Below, piece after piece: positions 8,754 to 17,550 of a stretch of DNA of 64,000 nucleotides. Numbering within the stretch: the stretch's first letter is position 1; every line of letters begins with the position of its first letter. The DNA is taken from NCBI RefSeq assembly GCF_001975985.1, contig NZ_MTQF01000004.1, positions 217,838 to 281,837 on the forward strand. Reading direction: 5' to 3'. The translations under genes were made by a program, and so were the position numbers. Source of the stretch: [Flexibacter] sp. ATCC 35103 (GTDB lineage: Bacteria; Bacteroidota; Bacteroidia; Flavobacteriales; Flavobacteriaceae). The notes beneath the pieces are model-generated. The model searched no databases. It saw only the letters and a program-made list of their open reading frames with translations, and was not told the origin of the DNA.

Positions 8754-9461
8754 CTATTTAATCCCGCCAAAAGCGCCAAAACACATATTCTTGTGTAAAA
8801 TTTCAACACTTTTAAAACCAACTTTTTTCATTAAATCCAATTGGTAATTCATAGATCTGGGCGTGTCTTCTTTCTCAACATAATCCAAAACTTTCTGGCG
8901 ATATTCTGCACCGCCAATTCCTTCCAGATAATCTCCATAACGCTGCCAGGTATATTCATTCAACAAATCTGTGTCTTGTGTAATCAAATCCGAAATCATA
9001 AAACAGCCACCGGGTTTTAATAATTTAAATATTTTATCAAAAGTTGTTTCCCAATCCTGATCATCACGTAAATGATGTAAAACCGCTCCGGCCAAAATAA
9101 TATCAAAATGATTTTCAGACAAATCAACCTCACGAATATCACCTTGCTTCACTTCTACTTTTCCATTCGTCTCTGCCGATACTCTTTCAAAAGCCCGATC
9201 CAGCATCGGTAAACTCAAATCGACCAAAGTGCAATTTAAATTTGAAACTTTCGAAAGCATTTTTAAAGTATAATTCCCTGCGCCACAACCTATATCCAAT
9301 ATATTTTGAGCATTTGGCACAATTCTTTTAGAAGCTTCCGTAATTAATTCTAAAGAAATTGTAGCATCAATTGTCGCAACTTGACCGGTTTCTAAATTCG
9401 AAAATCGTTCGACATCATTATCGAATCTTTCTTTAATCTCAGTAATAGTTGATTTTTTCAT
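8754..9461 (-). CDS. Class I SAM-dependent methyltransferase
   Basis: A 235-residue Rossmann-type methyltransferase. Motif I is ILDIGCGAGNYTLKML, motif II ends in the acidic LVDLS, motif III is VKQGDIREV, and motif IV is FDIILAGAVLHHL followed by LLKPGGCFMISDL. Methylated substrate unknown; the overall pattern is like UbiE/Smt-type small-molecule methyltransferases. It is transcribed toward ygiN, alone in its unit. Confidence 0.85.
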   Translation of the reverse strand: MKKSTITEIKERFDNDVERFSNLETGQVATIDATISLELITEASKRIVPNAQNILDIGCGAGNYTLKMLSKVSNLNCTLVDLSLPMLDRAFERVSAETNGKVEVKQGDIREVDLSENHFDIILAGAVLHHLRDDQDWETTFDKIFKLLKPGGCFMISDLITQDTDLLNEYTWQRYGDYLEGIGGAEYRQKVLDYVEKEDTPRSMNYQLDLMKKVGFKSVEILHKNMCFGAFGGIK

Positions 9462-9481
9462 AACTTTTTGTTTTAATTGCC

Positions 9482-9660
9482 CACGGATGAAACAGATTTA
9501 ATTGATTAACGCAGGTCCTTTTTGCTACAGATTAAAAACATTTACACAGATTTTTAAGCATAATTTTAAAAATCATTTTAATCCTTCTAATCTGTAGCAT
9601 AACTTTTTTAGCGCACAAAGAAAAAATTCGTGCAAAGCATTTAAATCTGTGTCATCCGTG
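9482..9660. repeat. Nested inverted repeat upstream of the LysR gene
   Basis: Outer arms CACGGATGAAACAGATTTA (9482-9500) and its near-complement at 9641-9660 enclose an inner pair (TGCTACAGATTA and TAATCTGTAGCA). It has the shape of a degenerate miniature element of about 180 bases and shares words with the block at 34984-35155. Confidence 0.6.
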
Positions 9661-9747
9661 AGCCATCTATTTTTTATCAAAACTACCACTTTGATATATA
9701 CTTTGAAAATACTTATTTTGTCAATTATTAATACTTAATAAGCATTC

Positions 9748-10626
9748 ATGGAATTACGTCACTTAAAATATTTTTTGGCTGTAGCCGAAGAATTAAATTT
9801 CACAAAAGCTGCTGAGAAACTCTTTATTTCTCAACCTCCATTAAGCCGACAAATTATCGAACTCGAAGAAGAAATTCAGGCGCGTTTATTTATCCGAAAC
9901 AATAAAAAAGTAGAACTCACAGAAGCAGGAAAATATTTTGAAAAGGAAGTGCGGGAACTTTTTCAGAATTTGGAGCGTATGTCAGCAAAAACGAAGAAAA
10001 TAGCAGAGAATGTTTCGGGGGAATTCAGAATCGCCTATATCAGTTCTATTTACTCATCCGTAATTTCAGAACTAATAAAATATTTAAAAGACCAATTTCC
10101 ATATGTCAATTTTAAACTTTTTGAAATTTCTACCACAAAACAATTAGACGCTTTAGAACAAGGTAAAATTGAATTAGGAATTATTCGATCACCTGTAAAA
10201 TCACCAAAAATAAAATCGCAATTGTGGTTTCAGGATGGATTTTCAGTCGTTTATAACAAAAGTATCATTCAAATTAATTCCGAGAAGGAAATTCCGAATC
10301 TAAAAGACGAAACTTTTGTATTTTTCAATAAAGATTACGCTCCTCATTATCACGAAGTTTTACTTGAATTATGCGCCTTTTATGGTTTTACGCCACAAGT
10401 TGTTCATGAATCAAACAATATTAATTCGATTGTACAATTGGTGAAAAACGGTTTGGGAATTTCTATTGTTCCATCAAATATAGTTAAGAACAATCAAGAT
10501 CCGGAAATAGGTTTTATCGAATTAAAGAAAGTCAATTTATTTACCGATGTTTCGATTATCACATCTAAAGAAGACGATTCTGAAATTACAAAAACTGCTG
10601 TCGATTTTCTATTGAATAAAAAGTAG
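9748..10626 (+). CDS. LysR family transcriptional regulator
   Basis: A 292-residue regulator with the N-terminal winged helix-turn-helix typical of LysR (MELRHLKYFLAVAEELNFTK, then SQPPLSRQIIELEEE, LFIRNNKKVELTEAG) and a periplasmic-binding-protein-like effector domain from about residue 90. It is most like the BenM/CatM/AlsR group. The flanking genes are convergent or unrelated and separated by repeats, so the target is not evident. It may regulate the divergent methyltransferase at 8754-9461. Confidence 0.92.
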   Translation: MELRHLKYFLAVAEELNFTKAAEKLFISQPPLSRQIIELEEEIQARLFIRNNKKVELTEAGKYFEKEVRELFQNLERMSAKTKKIAENVSGEFRIAYISSIYSSVISELIKYLKDQFPYVNFKLFEISTTKQLDALEQGKIELGIIRSPVKSPKIKSQLWFQDGFSVVYNKSIIQINSEKEIPNLKDETFVFFNKDYAPHYHEVLLELCAFYGFTPQVVHESNNINSIVQLVKNGLGISIVPSNIVKNNQDPEIGFIELKKVNLFTDVSIITSKEDDSEITKTAVDFLLNKK

Positions 10627-10650
10627 TTCAAACTGAGATGTTTTATAATT

Positions 10651-10864
10651 TAATCTCGTAAAGTCGCCAAGGCGCAAAGTTTTTTCTCTTTTTTGTCATG
10701 TCGAGGAACGAGAAATCTCCGTGAGTAGCTCTACAAAGCTTATACTCTCGTTTCGGAGTTTCTTGCGGAGATTTCTCGTTCCTCGAAATGACAAATAGTG
10801 CGGTTAATCCAATAATTATTAAAACTTTGCTCCCGAAGCCTCGGGATCGCGACTTTGCGAGATT
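10651..10864. repeat. Composite palindromic element with GAGGAACGAGAAATCTCC core
   Basis: The 434-base gap 10627-11060 is mostly this element. Its inner inverted repeat runs 10695-10721 against 10766-10792 (GTCATGTCGAGGAACGAGAA and complement). Outer arms are CTCGTAAAGTCGCCAAGG at the left and CGCGACTTTGCGAGATTAA at the right. Similar outer words occur at 62496-62520 and 16195-16290, and a related core at 12433 and 62538. No gene was seen in the gap. Confidence 0.7.
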
Positions 10865-11060
10865 AATTTACAATAAAGGAAATCCGTAAAATTTAATTCT
10901 AAAAAACATTTAAATTGCACTCAAGTAATAAAACAAAAAACAATTCGTGGATTTTTGGCTATAAAAATCGTTACAATTTATCACACAAATCTCAATCATA
11001 AAAAGAGAACTTTTAAATACCTTAGCAGATTATTACATTACCTAAATAAAATCAATAAAA

Positions 11061-12344
11061 ATGGCAGAGCAATCTTCAATTCAGTGCCCAAATTGCGGAA
11101 CAACTATCGATGTAAATGATATTCTAAAACATCAGTTAGAAGATAGTATTCGTAAAGAATTTCAACAAAAGGCAAATGCTCAAACCAGAGAATTAGAACT
11201 TAAAAACGAGCAATTCGAAAAAGCAAAAACCGAATTTGAAGCCAAAAAGAAACAGGAAAATGAACTTTTTGCAGAACGCCTGGAACGTGAAAAAAAGGTA
11301 GCAGAAAAAGAAATTACCGAAAAACTAAAAACCAAACTCGACGAAGAAAATAAAGATCGTTTACTTTCGATGGAAAAAGAACTTTCTGAAAAATCAGAAA
11401 AACTTCGTGAACTTAATAAAATGACAGGCGAAATTGCTAAACTTCAGCGTGAAAAACTGGAGATGAAAGAAGCCATCGAAGCCGAAGCTCAAAAGCAGCT
11501 TAACGCTACTCTTGTTCTGGAACGTGATAAAATACGCAAACAGGAAGAGGAAAAAAACGAGCTAAAAATCAAAGAATATCAAAAACAATCTGATGATCAA
11601 AAAAAGTTGATCGAGGAAATGAAACGCAAGCAGGAACAAGGTTCTATGCAATTACAAGGCGAAGTAATGGAGTTAGCTATCGAAGAATGGCTGGCAAATA
11701 ACTTTCCACTAGACAGCATCGATGAGATTAAAAAAGGAGCTAATGGAGCAGATTGTCTTCAGATTGTAAATACACGTGAACTACAAAATTGTGGTTCAAT
11801 TTATTACGAAAGTAAACGTACCAAGGCCTTTCAACCGGCTTGGATTGAGAAATTTAAAAACGATATCAGAACAAAAAGAGCCAATATTGGAGTTCTGGTT
11901 ACTGAAGTTATGCCAGCCGGAATGGACCGAATGGGAATGCGCGACGGAATATGGATTTGTACTTATGAAGAATTTAAAGGATTAAGCGCTGTTTTACGTC
12001 AATCCCTGATTCAGATTAGTCAGGCCGTTCAGGCACAGGAAAATAAAGGCGATAAAATGTCGATGTTATATGATTTTTTAACCAGCAATGAATTCCGTTT
12101 GCAGATAGAAGGAATTGTTGAAGGTTTTACCCAAATGCAGGGCGATCTTGATGCCGAAAAAAGAGCGATGCAGCGTATCTGGAAGCAACGCGAAAAGCAA
12201 ATCGAAAAAGTAGTTCATAATACTTTAGGAATGTACGGATCGATTCGCGGAATTGCAGGAAATGCTGTTCAGACTGTTCGAGCTTTAGAACTGGATTTTA
12301 TTGAAGAAGAACAACAGGAAGATCCTAAGGAATTGTTGGATTAG
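11061..12344 (+). CDS. DUF2130 domain protein with zinc-ribbon-like N-terminus and coiled coil
   Basis: A 427-residue cytoplasmic protein. It begins with a C-x2-C knuckle (IQCPNCGTTIDVNDIL), then has a long charged coiled coil (about 30-205, rich in K, E and Q), and ends in the DUF2130 domain (about 206-410), with segments GSIYYESKRTKAFQPAWIEKFKNDI and WICTYEEF. The E-x-K core with surrounding acidic residues recalls restriction-endonuclease-like folds, but I cannot prove that from sequence. No function is established. It stands alone between repeat-rich gaps. Confidence 0.85.
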   Translation: MAEQSSIQCPNCGTTIDVNDILKHQLEDSIRKEFQQKANAQTRELELKNEQFEKAKTEFEAKKKQENELFAERLEREKKVAEKEITEKLKTKLDEENKDRLLSMEKELSEKSEKLRELNKMTGEIAKLQREKLEMKEAIEAEAQKQLNATLVLERDKIRKQEEEKNELKIKEYQKQSDDQKKLIEEMKRKQEQGSMQLQGEVMELAIEEWLANNFPLDSIDEIKKGANGADCLQIVNTRELQNCGSIYYESKRTKAFQPAWIEKFKNDIRTKRANIGVLVTEVMPAGMDRMGMRDGIWICTYEEFKGLSAVLRQSLIQISQAVQAQENKGDKMSMLYDFLTSNEFRLQIEGIVEGFTQMQGDLDAEKRAMQRIWKQREKQIEKVVHNTLGMYGSIRGIAGNAVQTVRALELDFIEEEQQEDPKELLD

Positions 12345-12356
12345 CAATGAGAAATA

Positions 12357-12500
12357 GCACGCGGATTAAACGGATTCACTAAAGCGAAAACACGGATTTT
12401 CGCGGATTTTTTTATTTTTAGCTTAATATTTGTCATTGCGAGGAACGAAGCAACCACACTACTATTGACATTAGTTGATCAAGCAAATGAGGGTGGTTAA
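12357..12500. repeat. Two dispersed repeat fragments
   Basis: 12357-12414 is an inverse-oriented relative of the block at 5466 (GCGGATTAAACGGATT, AACACGGATTTTCGCGG). 12433-12456 has TGTCATTGCGAGGAACGAAG, one arm of the palindrome seen complete at 62538-62624. The matching arm is absent here, so this copy is partial. Confidence 0.55.
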
Positions 12501-12522
12501 TTGAAATAAACAAAATCAAAAA

Positions 12523-12552
12523 AAGGCTTCGCTAATAATTTAGCGAAGCCTT
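12523..12552. terminator. Bidirectional terminator between convergent genes
   Basis: Perfect 13-bp stem AAGGCTTCGCTAA/TTAGCGAAGCCTT with loop TAAT, preceded by an A-run and followed by an AT-rich tract. It lies between the convergent DUF2130 and META-lipoprotein genes. Confidence 0.85.
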
Positions 12553-12618
12553 AAATATTTAATTTCTTTTGTAATTAACCTTTCTTAAACAAATTATGAC
12601 GTATTAAAAGAAAAGATT

Positions 12619-13401
12619 CTAATCTACTTTTCTAAAGACCAAAAGTTTGCCTGAAGGATTAGAAAGCGTCAGTCTATTATCTCCAATCGAATAAGTGGTT
12701 ATATTTTGCAGCGCTTTTATAAACTGGTTTTCCTTATTTCCTGTACCACAAGCCATTTCAGTTGCAATTACTTTTGTAAATCTTAATACCTCTTTTTCAT
12801 AAAAAATACTGCCACTGATGGCATTACAACCTCCATAACCCATAAATTTATTTTCAGAAGAGTTAATTTCAAGACGTGGTAATTCTCTTTGAAAATCAGT
12901 TATAAAAACTTTAAAACCGTTTAGTTCTTCCAGGACCCAAATATCGTGAAGACGATAATCTGTATTATAATTGCCGCATCCGCTTAATTTTGCAAAAGTA
13001 AGTTCCGTATTATTTTTAACTTCAATTGAAACTTTATAAGGAGAAATTGCACCGGACATAGAATTTTGACATTCTAATTGCTGAACCGTAATTGTTGCGG
13101 TAGCAGTTTCATTACTCGCTTTGTACATCTTTATATTGGCATCCATCGCTTTTATAGGTTCAGTTGCCGGAAAAATAAGTTTTTCCTTCCCGGAAATTAA
13201 AGAGGTAAACTCAATACCTTCTATTCCCATTTTTAATGCCCAGAAAGGTTCATTTCCGGTCGCAGTAAAGTAATATTTCATTTGATCTTCCTGAGTTCCA
13301 TACTCAGAAATGGCTCCTTTTGTATCTGAGATTTTGCCGGCTGTAGATTTACAACCTACTATTAATGATAGCAATAGCAAAAATAAAAGTGCTTTTTTCA
13401 T
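12619..13401 (-). CDS. META (HslJ-like) domain lipoprotein
   Basis: A 260-residue predicted lipoprotein. The N-terminal signal ends in LIVGC, a lipobox with the acylated Cys at about residue 17. The middle region (TGNEPFWALKMGIEGIEF) matches the COG3650-type domain found with META. The C-terminal 100 residues are a META domain (NKFMGYGGCNAISGSI, TKVIATEMACGTGNKENQFIKAL, LTLSNPSGKLLVFRKV). HslJ-type proteins are linked to heat and novobiocin tolerance in E. coli; the role here is unknown. Location: probably outer-membrane periplasmic face. Confidence 0.85.
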   Translation of the reverse strand: MKKALLFLLLLSLIVGCKSTAGKISDTKGAISEYGTQEDQMKYYFTATGNEPFWALKMGIEGIEFTSLISGKEKLIFPATEPIKAMDANIKMYKASNETATATITVQQLECQNSMSGAISPYKVSIEVKNNTELTFAKLSGCGNYNTDYRLHDIWVLEELNGFKVFITDFQRELPRLEINSSENKFMGYGGCNAISGSIFYEKEVLRFTKVIATEMACGTGNKENQFIKALQNITTYSIGDNRLTLSNPSGKLLVFRKVD

Positions 13402-13621
13402 AGAATTTATGTTAAGAATATTTTATTTAAATAAAACATATATAAAATTCTTATCAATTTACGACATTTTTTCGAAATCCTTATTTAGAATCTTTTCAAA
13501 TTTATAATAATTATCACTTACCGAATTTCCTCAAAAGCCACACTACGCAAAAGATTAAGATAAAATACGTAATTTAAACTCTCTTTTAATTAAAAAAAAC
13601 AAATTACTTAAGTATTATAAT

Positions 13622-13642
13622 AAGTATAAATACTTATATTTG
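13622..13642 (+). promoter_or_regulatory. nirB promoter: AAGTA-N4-TACTT palindrome joined to -7 box
   Basis: AAGTA-TAAA-TACTT (13622-13635) is a 14-bp palindrome that runs directly into a Bacteroidota -7 box TATATTTG (13635-13642), 27 bases before the nirB start. No TTTG is found at the usual -33 distance. The same arrangement occurs at nasA, the FNR-like gene and moeA. The right half TACTTAT matches the NarL heptamer consensus TACYYMT. Confidence 0.6.
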
Positions 13643-13668
13643 CATAGTAAAACTTAATTAAAGAAATC

Positions 13669-16182
13669 ATGATTAGAGTAATAGTAGTTGGAAACGGCAT
13701 GGTTGGTTATAAATTTTGCGAAAAGTTCGTTTCAAAATCAGGACATGAAAAGTATCAGATTACCGTATTTGGCGAGGAACCAAGACGTGCTTATGATCGT
13801 GTTCATTTAAGTGAATACTTTGGAGGAAAAACGGCAGATGATTTATCATTATCAACAAGTGATTGGTACTTAGAAAACAATATTACGCTAAATACTTCTG
13901 AATTAATTACAGATATTAATCGTCAGGAAAAAACAATACATACCCATTTAGAAAAAATCCATACGTACGATTACTTAGTTTTAGCAACAGGATCCTCAGC
14001 ATTTGTCCCTCCTATTGATGGCGTCGAAAAAGAAGGTGTTTTTGTTTACAGAACTATCGAAGATCTGGATGCGATTATGACCTACGCAAAAAAAATAAAA
14101 CAAAAAGGCGCTACAGAAGCAGCTGTTTTAGGTGGAGGTTTATTAGGTCTTGAAGCTGCAAAAGCGGTTCGCGATTTAGGTTTGAATCCGCATGTGGTCG
14201 AATTTGCTCCGCGTTTGATGCCGAGACAATTAGACAAAGGCGCGAGCGATATGCTGCAATCTAAAATTGAGGAACTAAATATTGGCATTCATCTCAATAA
14301 AGCGACACAATATATCGATGGAAAGGAATGCATAACAGGAATGATGTTTGCCAATGATGAATTGTTAAAAGTAGACATGTTGGTTATTTCTGCCGGAATC
14401 AAACCTCGTGATGAACTGGCCAGGGTTTCAGGGCTTGAAGTGGGTTTACGAGGCGGCGTTGTGGTAAACAATCAAATGCAGACATCAGATCCTTCTATTT
14501 ATGCGATTGGCGAAGTGGCGCTTTACAATCAAAACATTTACGGACTTGTTGCTCCGGGTTACGAAATGGCCGATGTAGCTGCCGAACAAATCTTAAAGGG
14601 TTCTAAAACCATGAGAGAAACCATCGATATGTCGACACAATTGAAGTTAATTGGTGTTGAAGTTGCTAGTTTTGGTGATCCTTTTGCAGAAAATAATGAT
14701 GTAACTGCCATTATTTATGAGAATAAATTAAGCGGAATCTACAAAAGAATCAATGTTACCAAAGATTCTAAAACCTTATTAGGCGGAATTTTGGTTGGAG
14801 ATTCAAGCGATTACAATTCACTATTTCAGATTTACAGCAATGCAATGGTATTGCCTAAAAATCCCGAAGATTTGATTTTAGGTTCCAGAGATGGTTCTGA
14901 AGGTTCAAGTTTAGGAAGCGTTTTAGACTTACCGGATTCTGCTGTAATTTGTTCTTGCGAAAATGTTACGAAAGGTTCTATTTGTTGTTCAATTTTAGAC
15001 GAAACGTGCTCCAATTTCTCAGATGTTGTCAAACATAGCAAAGCTACTTCTGGCTGCGGTGGTTGCAAACCTATGGTTTCTGATTTGGTAAAAGCCACTC
15101 AAAAATCACTGGGAAAAGAAATCAAAGATGTGATTTGCGAGCATTTTAGTTATACACGTCAGGAACTATTTGATTTGGTAAAAATCAACAAATACGAGAA
15201 TTTCTATGAAGTTATCGATCATCATGGCAAAGGCGACGGCTGCGAAGTTTGCAAACCGGTTGTAGCTTCTATTTTCTCGAGTATTTATAATGATACTGCG
15301 AATAAACATGTTACAACACAAGATACAAACGATAGATTTCTGGCTAATATTCAGCGTAACGGAACCTATTCTGTTGTTCCAAGAGTTGCTGGAGGAGAAA
15401 TTACTGCCCAGAAATTAATTGTGATTGGAGAAGTTGCCAAACAATTTGATTTATATACTAAAATTACCGGAGCGCAACGTGTTGATTTATTTGGCGCACA
15501 TTTAAGCGATTTGCCAAAAATATGGAAAATCTTAATCGATAATGGTTTCGAAAGTGGTCACGCTTACGGAAAATCGCTTCGAGCCGTAAAAAGTTGTGTT
15601 GGAAATGCGTGGTGTCGCTACGGAATGGATGACAGCGCAGGATTTGCAATCGAACTTGAAAACAGATATAAAGGAATCCGTTCTCCGCATAAATTAAAAG
15701 GTGGCGTTTCGGCCTGTATTCGTGAATGCGCTGAAGCTCGCGGAAAAGATTTCGGACTTATTGCTGTTGAAGGTGGTTGGAATTTATACATCACAGGAAA
15801 TGGCGGCGCAAACCCAAAACACGCTGTTTTATTAGCAGAAAAAATCGATAAAGAAACCGTTATAAAATATCTGGATCGTTTTTTAATGTATTATATCCGC
15901 ACCGCTGGTCCGTTAATTCGAACTGCAACCTGGTTAGAAAAACTCGACGGTGGTTTAGAATATTTGAAAAAAGTCATTATTGAAGATAGTTTAGGAATAT
16001 GCGAAACCTTAGAAGCCGAAATGCAGACTTTGGTAAATACTTTTGAATGCGAATGGAAACAAGTATTAGAAAAACCAAGATTATTAAAACGTTTCAATCA
16101 TTTTGTTAACTCAGAAGAGAAAGATGACAATGTTGTTTTTGTTCCGTTACGAGATCAGAAAGCGCCAAAAGCGTGGACTTAA
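13669..16182 (+). CDS. nirB: Assimilatory NADH-dependent nitrite reductase, large subunit NirB
   Basis: Reduces nitrite to ammonium with NAD(P)H in the cytoplasm. The 837 residues show, in order: FAD-binding Rossmann motif (VVGNGMVGYKFCEKF), NAD-binding motif (AAVLGGGLLGLEAAKA), [2Fe-2S] BFD-like cysteines (CSCENV, CGGC, then CEVC), and the ferredoxin-like/siroheme domain. The siroheme-[4Fe-4S] ligands are visible as C643-x5-C649 and C683-x3-C687. nirD follows after 238 bases containing a large inverted repeat. Siroheme would come from cobA at 36473-37264. The promoter carries the palindrome shared with nasA and moeA. Confidence 0.95.
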   Translation: MIRVIVVGNGMVGYKFCEKFVSKSGHEKYQITVFGEEPRRAYDRVHLSEYFGGKTADDLSLSTSDWYLENNITLNTSELITDINRQEKTIHTHLEKIHTYDYLVLATGSSAFVPPIDGVEKEGVFVYRTIEDLDAIMTYAKKIKQKGATEAAVLGGGLLGLEAAKAVRDLGLNPHVVEFAPRLMPRQLDKGASDMLQSKIEELNIGIHLNKATQYIDGKECITGMMFANDELLKVDMLVISAGIKPRDELARVSGLEVGLRGGVVVNNQMQTSDPSIYAIGEVALYNQNIYGLVAPGYEMADVAAEQILKGSKTMRETIDMSTQLKLIGVEVASFGDPFAENNDVTAIIYENKLSGIYKRINVTKDSKTLLGGILVGDSSDYNSLFQIYSNAMVLPKNPEDLILGSRDGSEGSSLGSVLDLPDSAVICSCENVTKGSICCSILDETCSNFSDVVKHSKATSGCGGCKPMVSDLVKATQKSLGKEIKDVICEHFSYTRQELFDLVKINKYENFYEVIDHHGKGDGCEVCKPVVASIFSSIYNDTANKHVTTQDTNDRFLANIQRNGTYSVVPRVAGGEITAQKLIVIGEVAKQFDLYTKITGAQRVDLFGAHLSDLPKIWKILIDNGFESGHAYGKSLRAVKSCVGNAWCRYGMDDSAGFAIELENRYKGIRSPHKLKGGVSACIRECAEARGKDFGLIAVEGGWNLYITGNGGANPKHAVLLAEKIDKETVIKYLDRFLMYYIRTAGPLIRTATWLEKLDGGLEYLKKVIIEDSLGICETLEAEMQTLVNTFECEWKQVLEKPRLLKRFNHFVNSEEKDDNVVFVPLRDQKAPKAWT

Positions 16183-16194
16183 AAAGTTGTTTTA

Positions 16195-16397
16195 ATCTCA
16201 CAAAGACACAGAGTCGCAAAGTCAAATTATAAAAGCTTAAAGAAAAAACTTAGCGTCTTTTCGTCTTTGCGAGCAATTTTCAATCTAAACAAAAATCAGC
16301 TCCAAAAAAGAAAAAAATATCACAAACGTTTGCTGTCCTCTTACCCTCTTTTTTACTGCGCCATCAAACTCTCCTGATTGTAAAAAGAGGGATAAGA
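16195..16397. repeat. nirB-nirD spacer: dispersed repeat plus long inverted repeat
   Basis: 16195-16290 holds TCTCACAAAGACACAGAGTC and the inverted GTCTTTGCGAG, related to the element at 10651. 16339-16356 (CTTACCCTCTTTTTTAC) pairs with 16380-16397 (GTAAAAAGAGGGATAAG) across a 23-base loop, a strong stem that could serve as RNA processing site or attenuator between the two subunit genes. Confidence 0.6.
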
Positions 16398-16420
16398 ACA
16401 GAAACAAAAAACTTATTAAA

Positions 16421-16798
16421 ATGGAAGAAATTTTAAATCAATACGCAACAGTTCATCCAAGCGAAGCAACAATCTGGTTCAAAGCTGGTAAAGTAGAAGA
16501 TTTCCCAACCAATCGTGGCGGCTGCATCAAATACAAAAACAAACAAATTGCTATTTTCAATTTTGCACGCCGCAACGAATGGTATGCTTGCCAAAATGCC
16601 TGTCCGCATAAAATGGAAATGGTTTTGGCAAGAGGAATGACAGGATCTACAGATGATATTCCGAAAATTGCTTGTCCGATGCATAAAAAAACTTTCTCAT
16701 TAATAGACGGTTCCAACTTAAACGGGGACGATTTTAAAATAGCAACTTATCCAATTAAAATTATTGAAAACGAAGTATTTGTAGGTTTTGTAGATTAG
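16421..16798 (+). CDS. nirD: Nitrite reductase small subunit NirD (Rieske-type)
   Basis: A 125-residue Rieske-like protein that partners NirB. The [2Fe-2S] ligands are present: CPH in CQNACPHKMEM and CPMH in IACPMHKKTF. Some NirD proteins lack these ligands, so this one is a true cluster binder. The longer spacing between the two loops (GMTGSTDDIPKI) is typical of the NirD group. It lies downstream of nirB and upstream of DUF4202 in the same direction. Confidence 0.92.
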   Translation: MEEILNQYATVHPSEATIWFKAGKVEDFPTNRGGCIKYKNKQIAIFNFARRNEWYACQNACPHKMEMVLARGMTGSTDDIPKIACPMHKKTFSLIDGSNLNGDDFKIATYPIKIIENEVFVGFVD

Positions 16799-16954
16799 AC
16801 TTTTAAGATGAAAGACGCAAGATGAAAGAAACAAGAGGAAAGATAATATAGTTTTCCAAGTCTTGCTTCTTGTTTCTTTCTTCTCCTTTAGACTTTCAAC
16901 TTCAAACTTTTCTACTTAATTCCGTATCTTTGAAATTCTATTATCCAACCAAAA

Positions 16955-17539
16955 ATGAACACACCTTTTCAAAAAGCAAGCGAATGGATTGATGCTGAAA
17001 ACGCTCAGGATCCGAATATCGAAATCGATCAAAACACTGAATATCCAAAGGAATTATTGTATTCGAACAGAATGTACGAAAGACTGATGCAGTTTGAACC
17101 TGAAGCTTCAGAACAAATTCAGATTGCTTCAAAAGCCCAGCATATTTGCCGATGGAAAGTTGCTCGCGAATCTTACCCGATGGATCGTGTGGGATATTTG
17201 AGATGGAGAGAAGATCTTAAAAAATTTCATGCTAAAACTACTGCCGAAATTTTAGAAAAAGCAGGATATAATCAAGACTTTATCGATCGTGTTTCTTTTT
17301 TAATCGAAAAGAAATTACTTAAAAAAGATGCTGAAACACAACTTCTTGAAGATGTTATTTGTCTGGTATTTTTAGAATATTATTTAGATCCTTTTGTACA
17401 TAAACATGATGATGAAAAACTAAAAAATATCATCAAAAAAACCTGGGAAAAAATGTCTGACAAAGGACATCAGGAAGCCTTAAAAATCAACTATTCCGAA
17501 GAAAATTTAAACTTAATAAAAGCATCTTTGGGATTGTAA
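16955..17539 (+). CDS. DUF4202 protein of the nitrite reductase operon
   Basis: A 194-residue all-helical protein with HD-like residues: His in SKAQHICRW and Glu-Asp in LLEDVICLVFLEYYL, together with WRE and FVHKHDDEKL. The family is uncharacterized, but it is often encoded beside nitrite or sulfite reductase genes; the same context is seen here, between nirD and a NarX-like kinase. A metal-dependent phosphohydrolase or a cofactor maturation factor is possible; neither is shown. The 11-base spacing to the kinase gene supports cotranscription. Confidence 0.8.
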   Translation: MNTPFQKASEWIDAENAQDPNIEIDQNTEYPKELLYSNRMYERLMQFEPEASEQIQIASKAQHICRWKVARESYPMDRVGYLRWREDLKKFHAKTTAEILEKAGYNQDFIDRVSFLIEKKLLKKDAETQLLEDVICLVFLEYYLDPFVHKHDDEKLKNIIKKTWEKMSDKGHQEALKINYSEENLNLIKASLGL

Positions 17540-17550
17540 TCTGATTTTTT

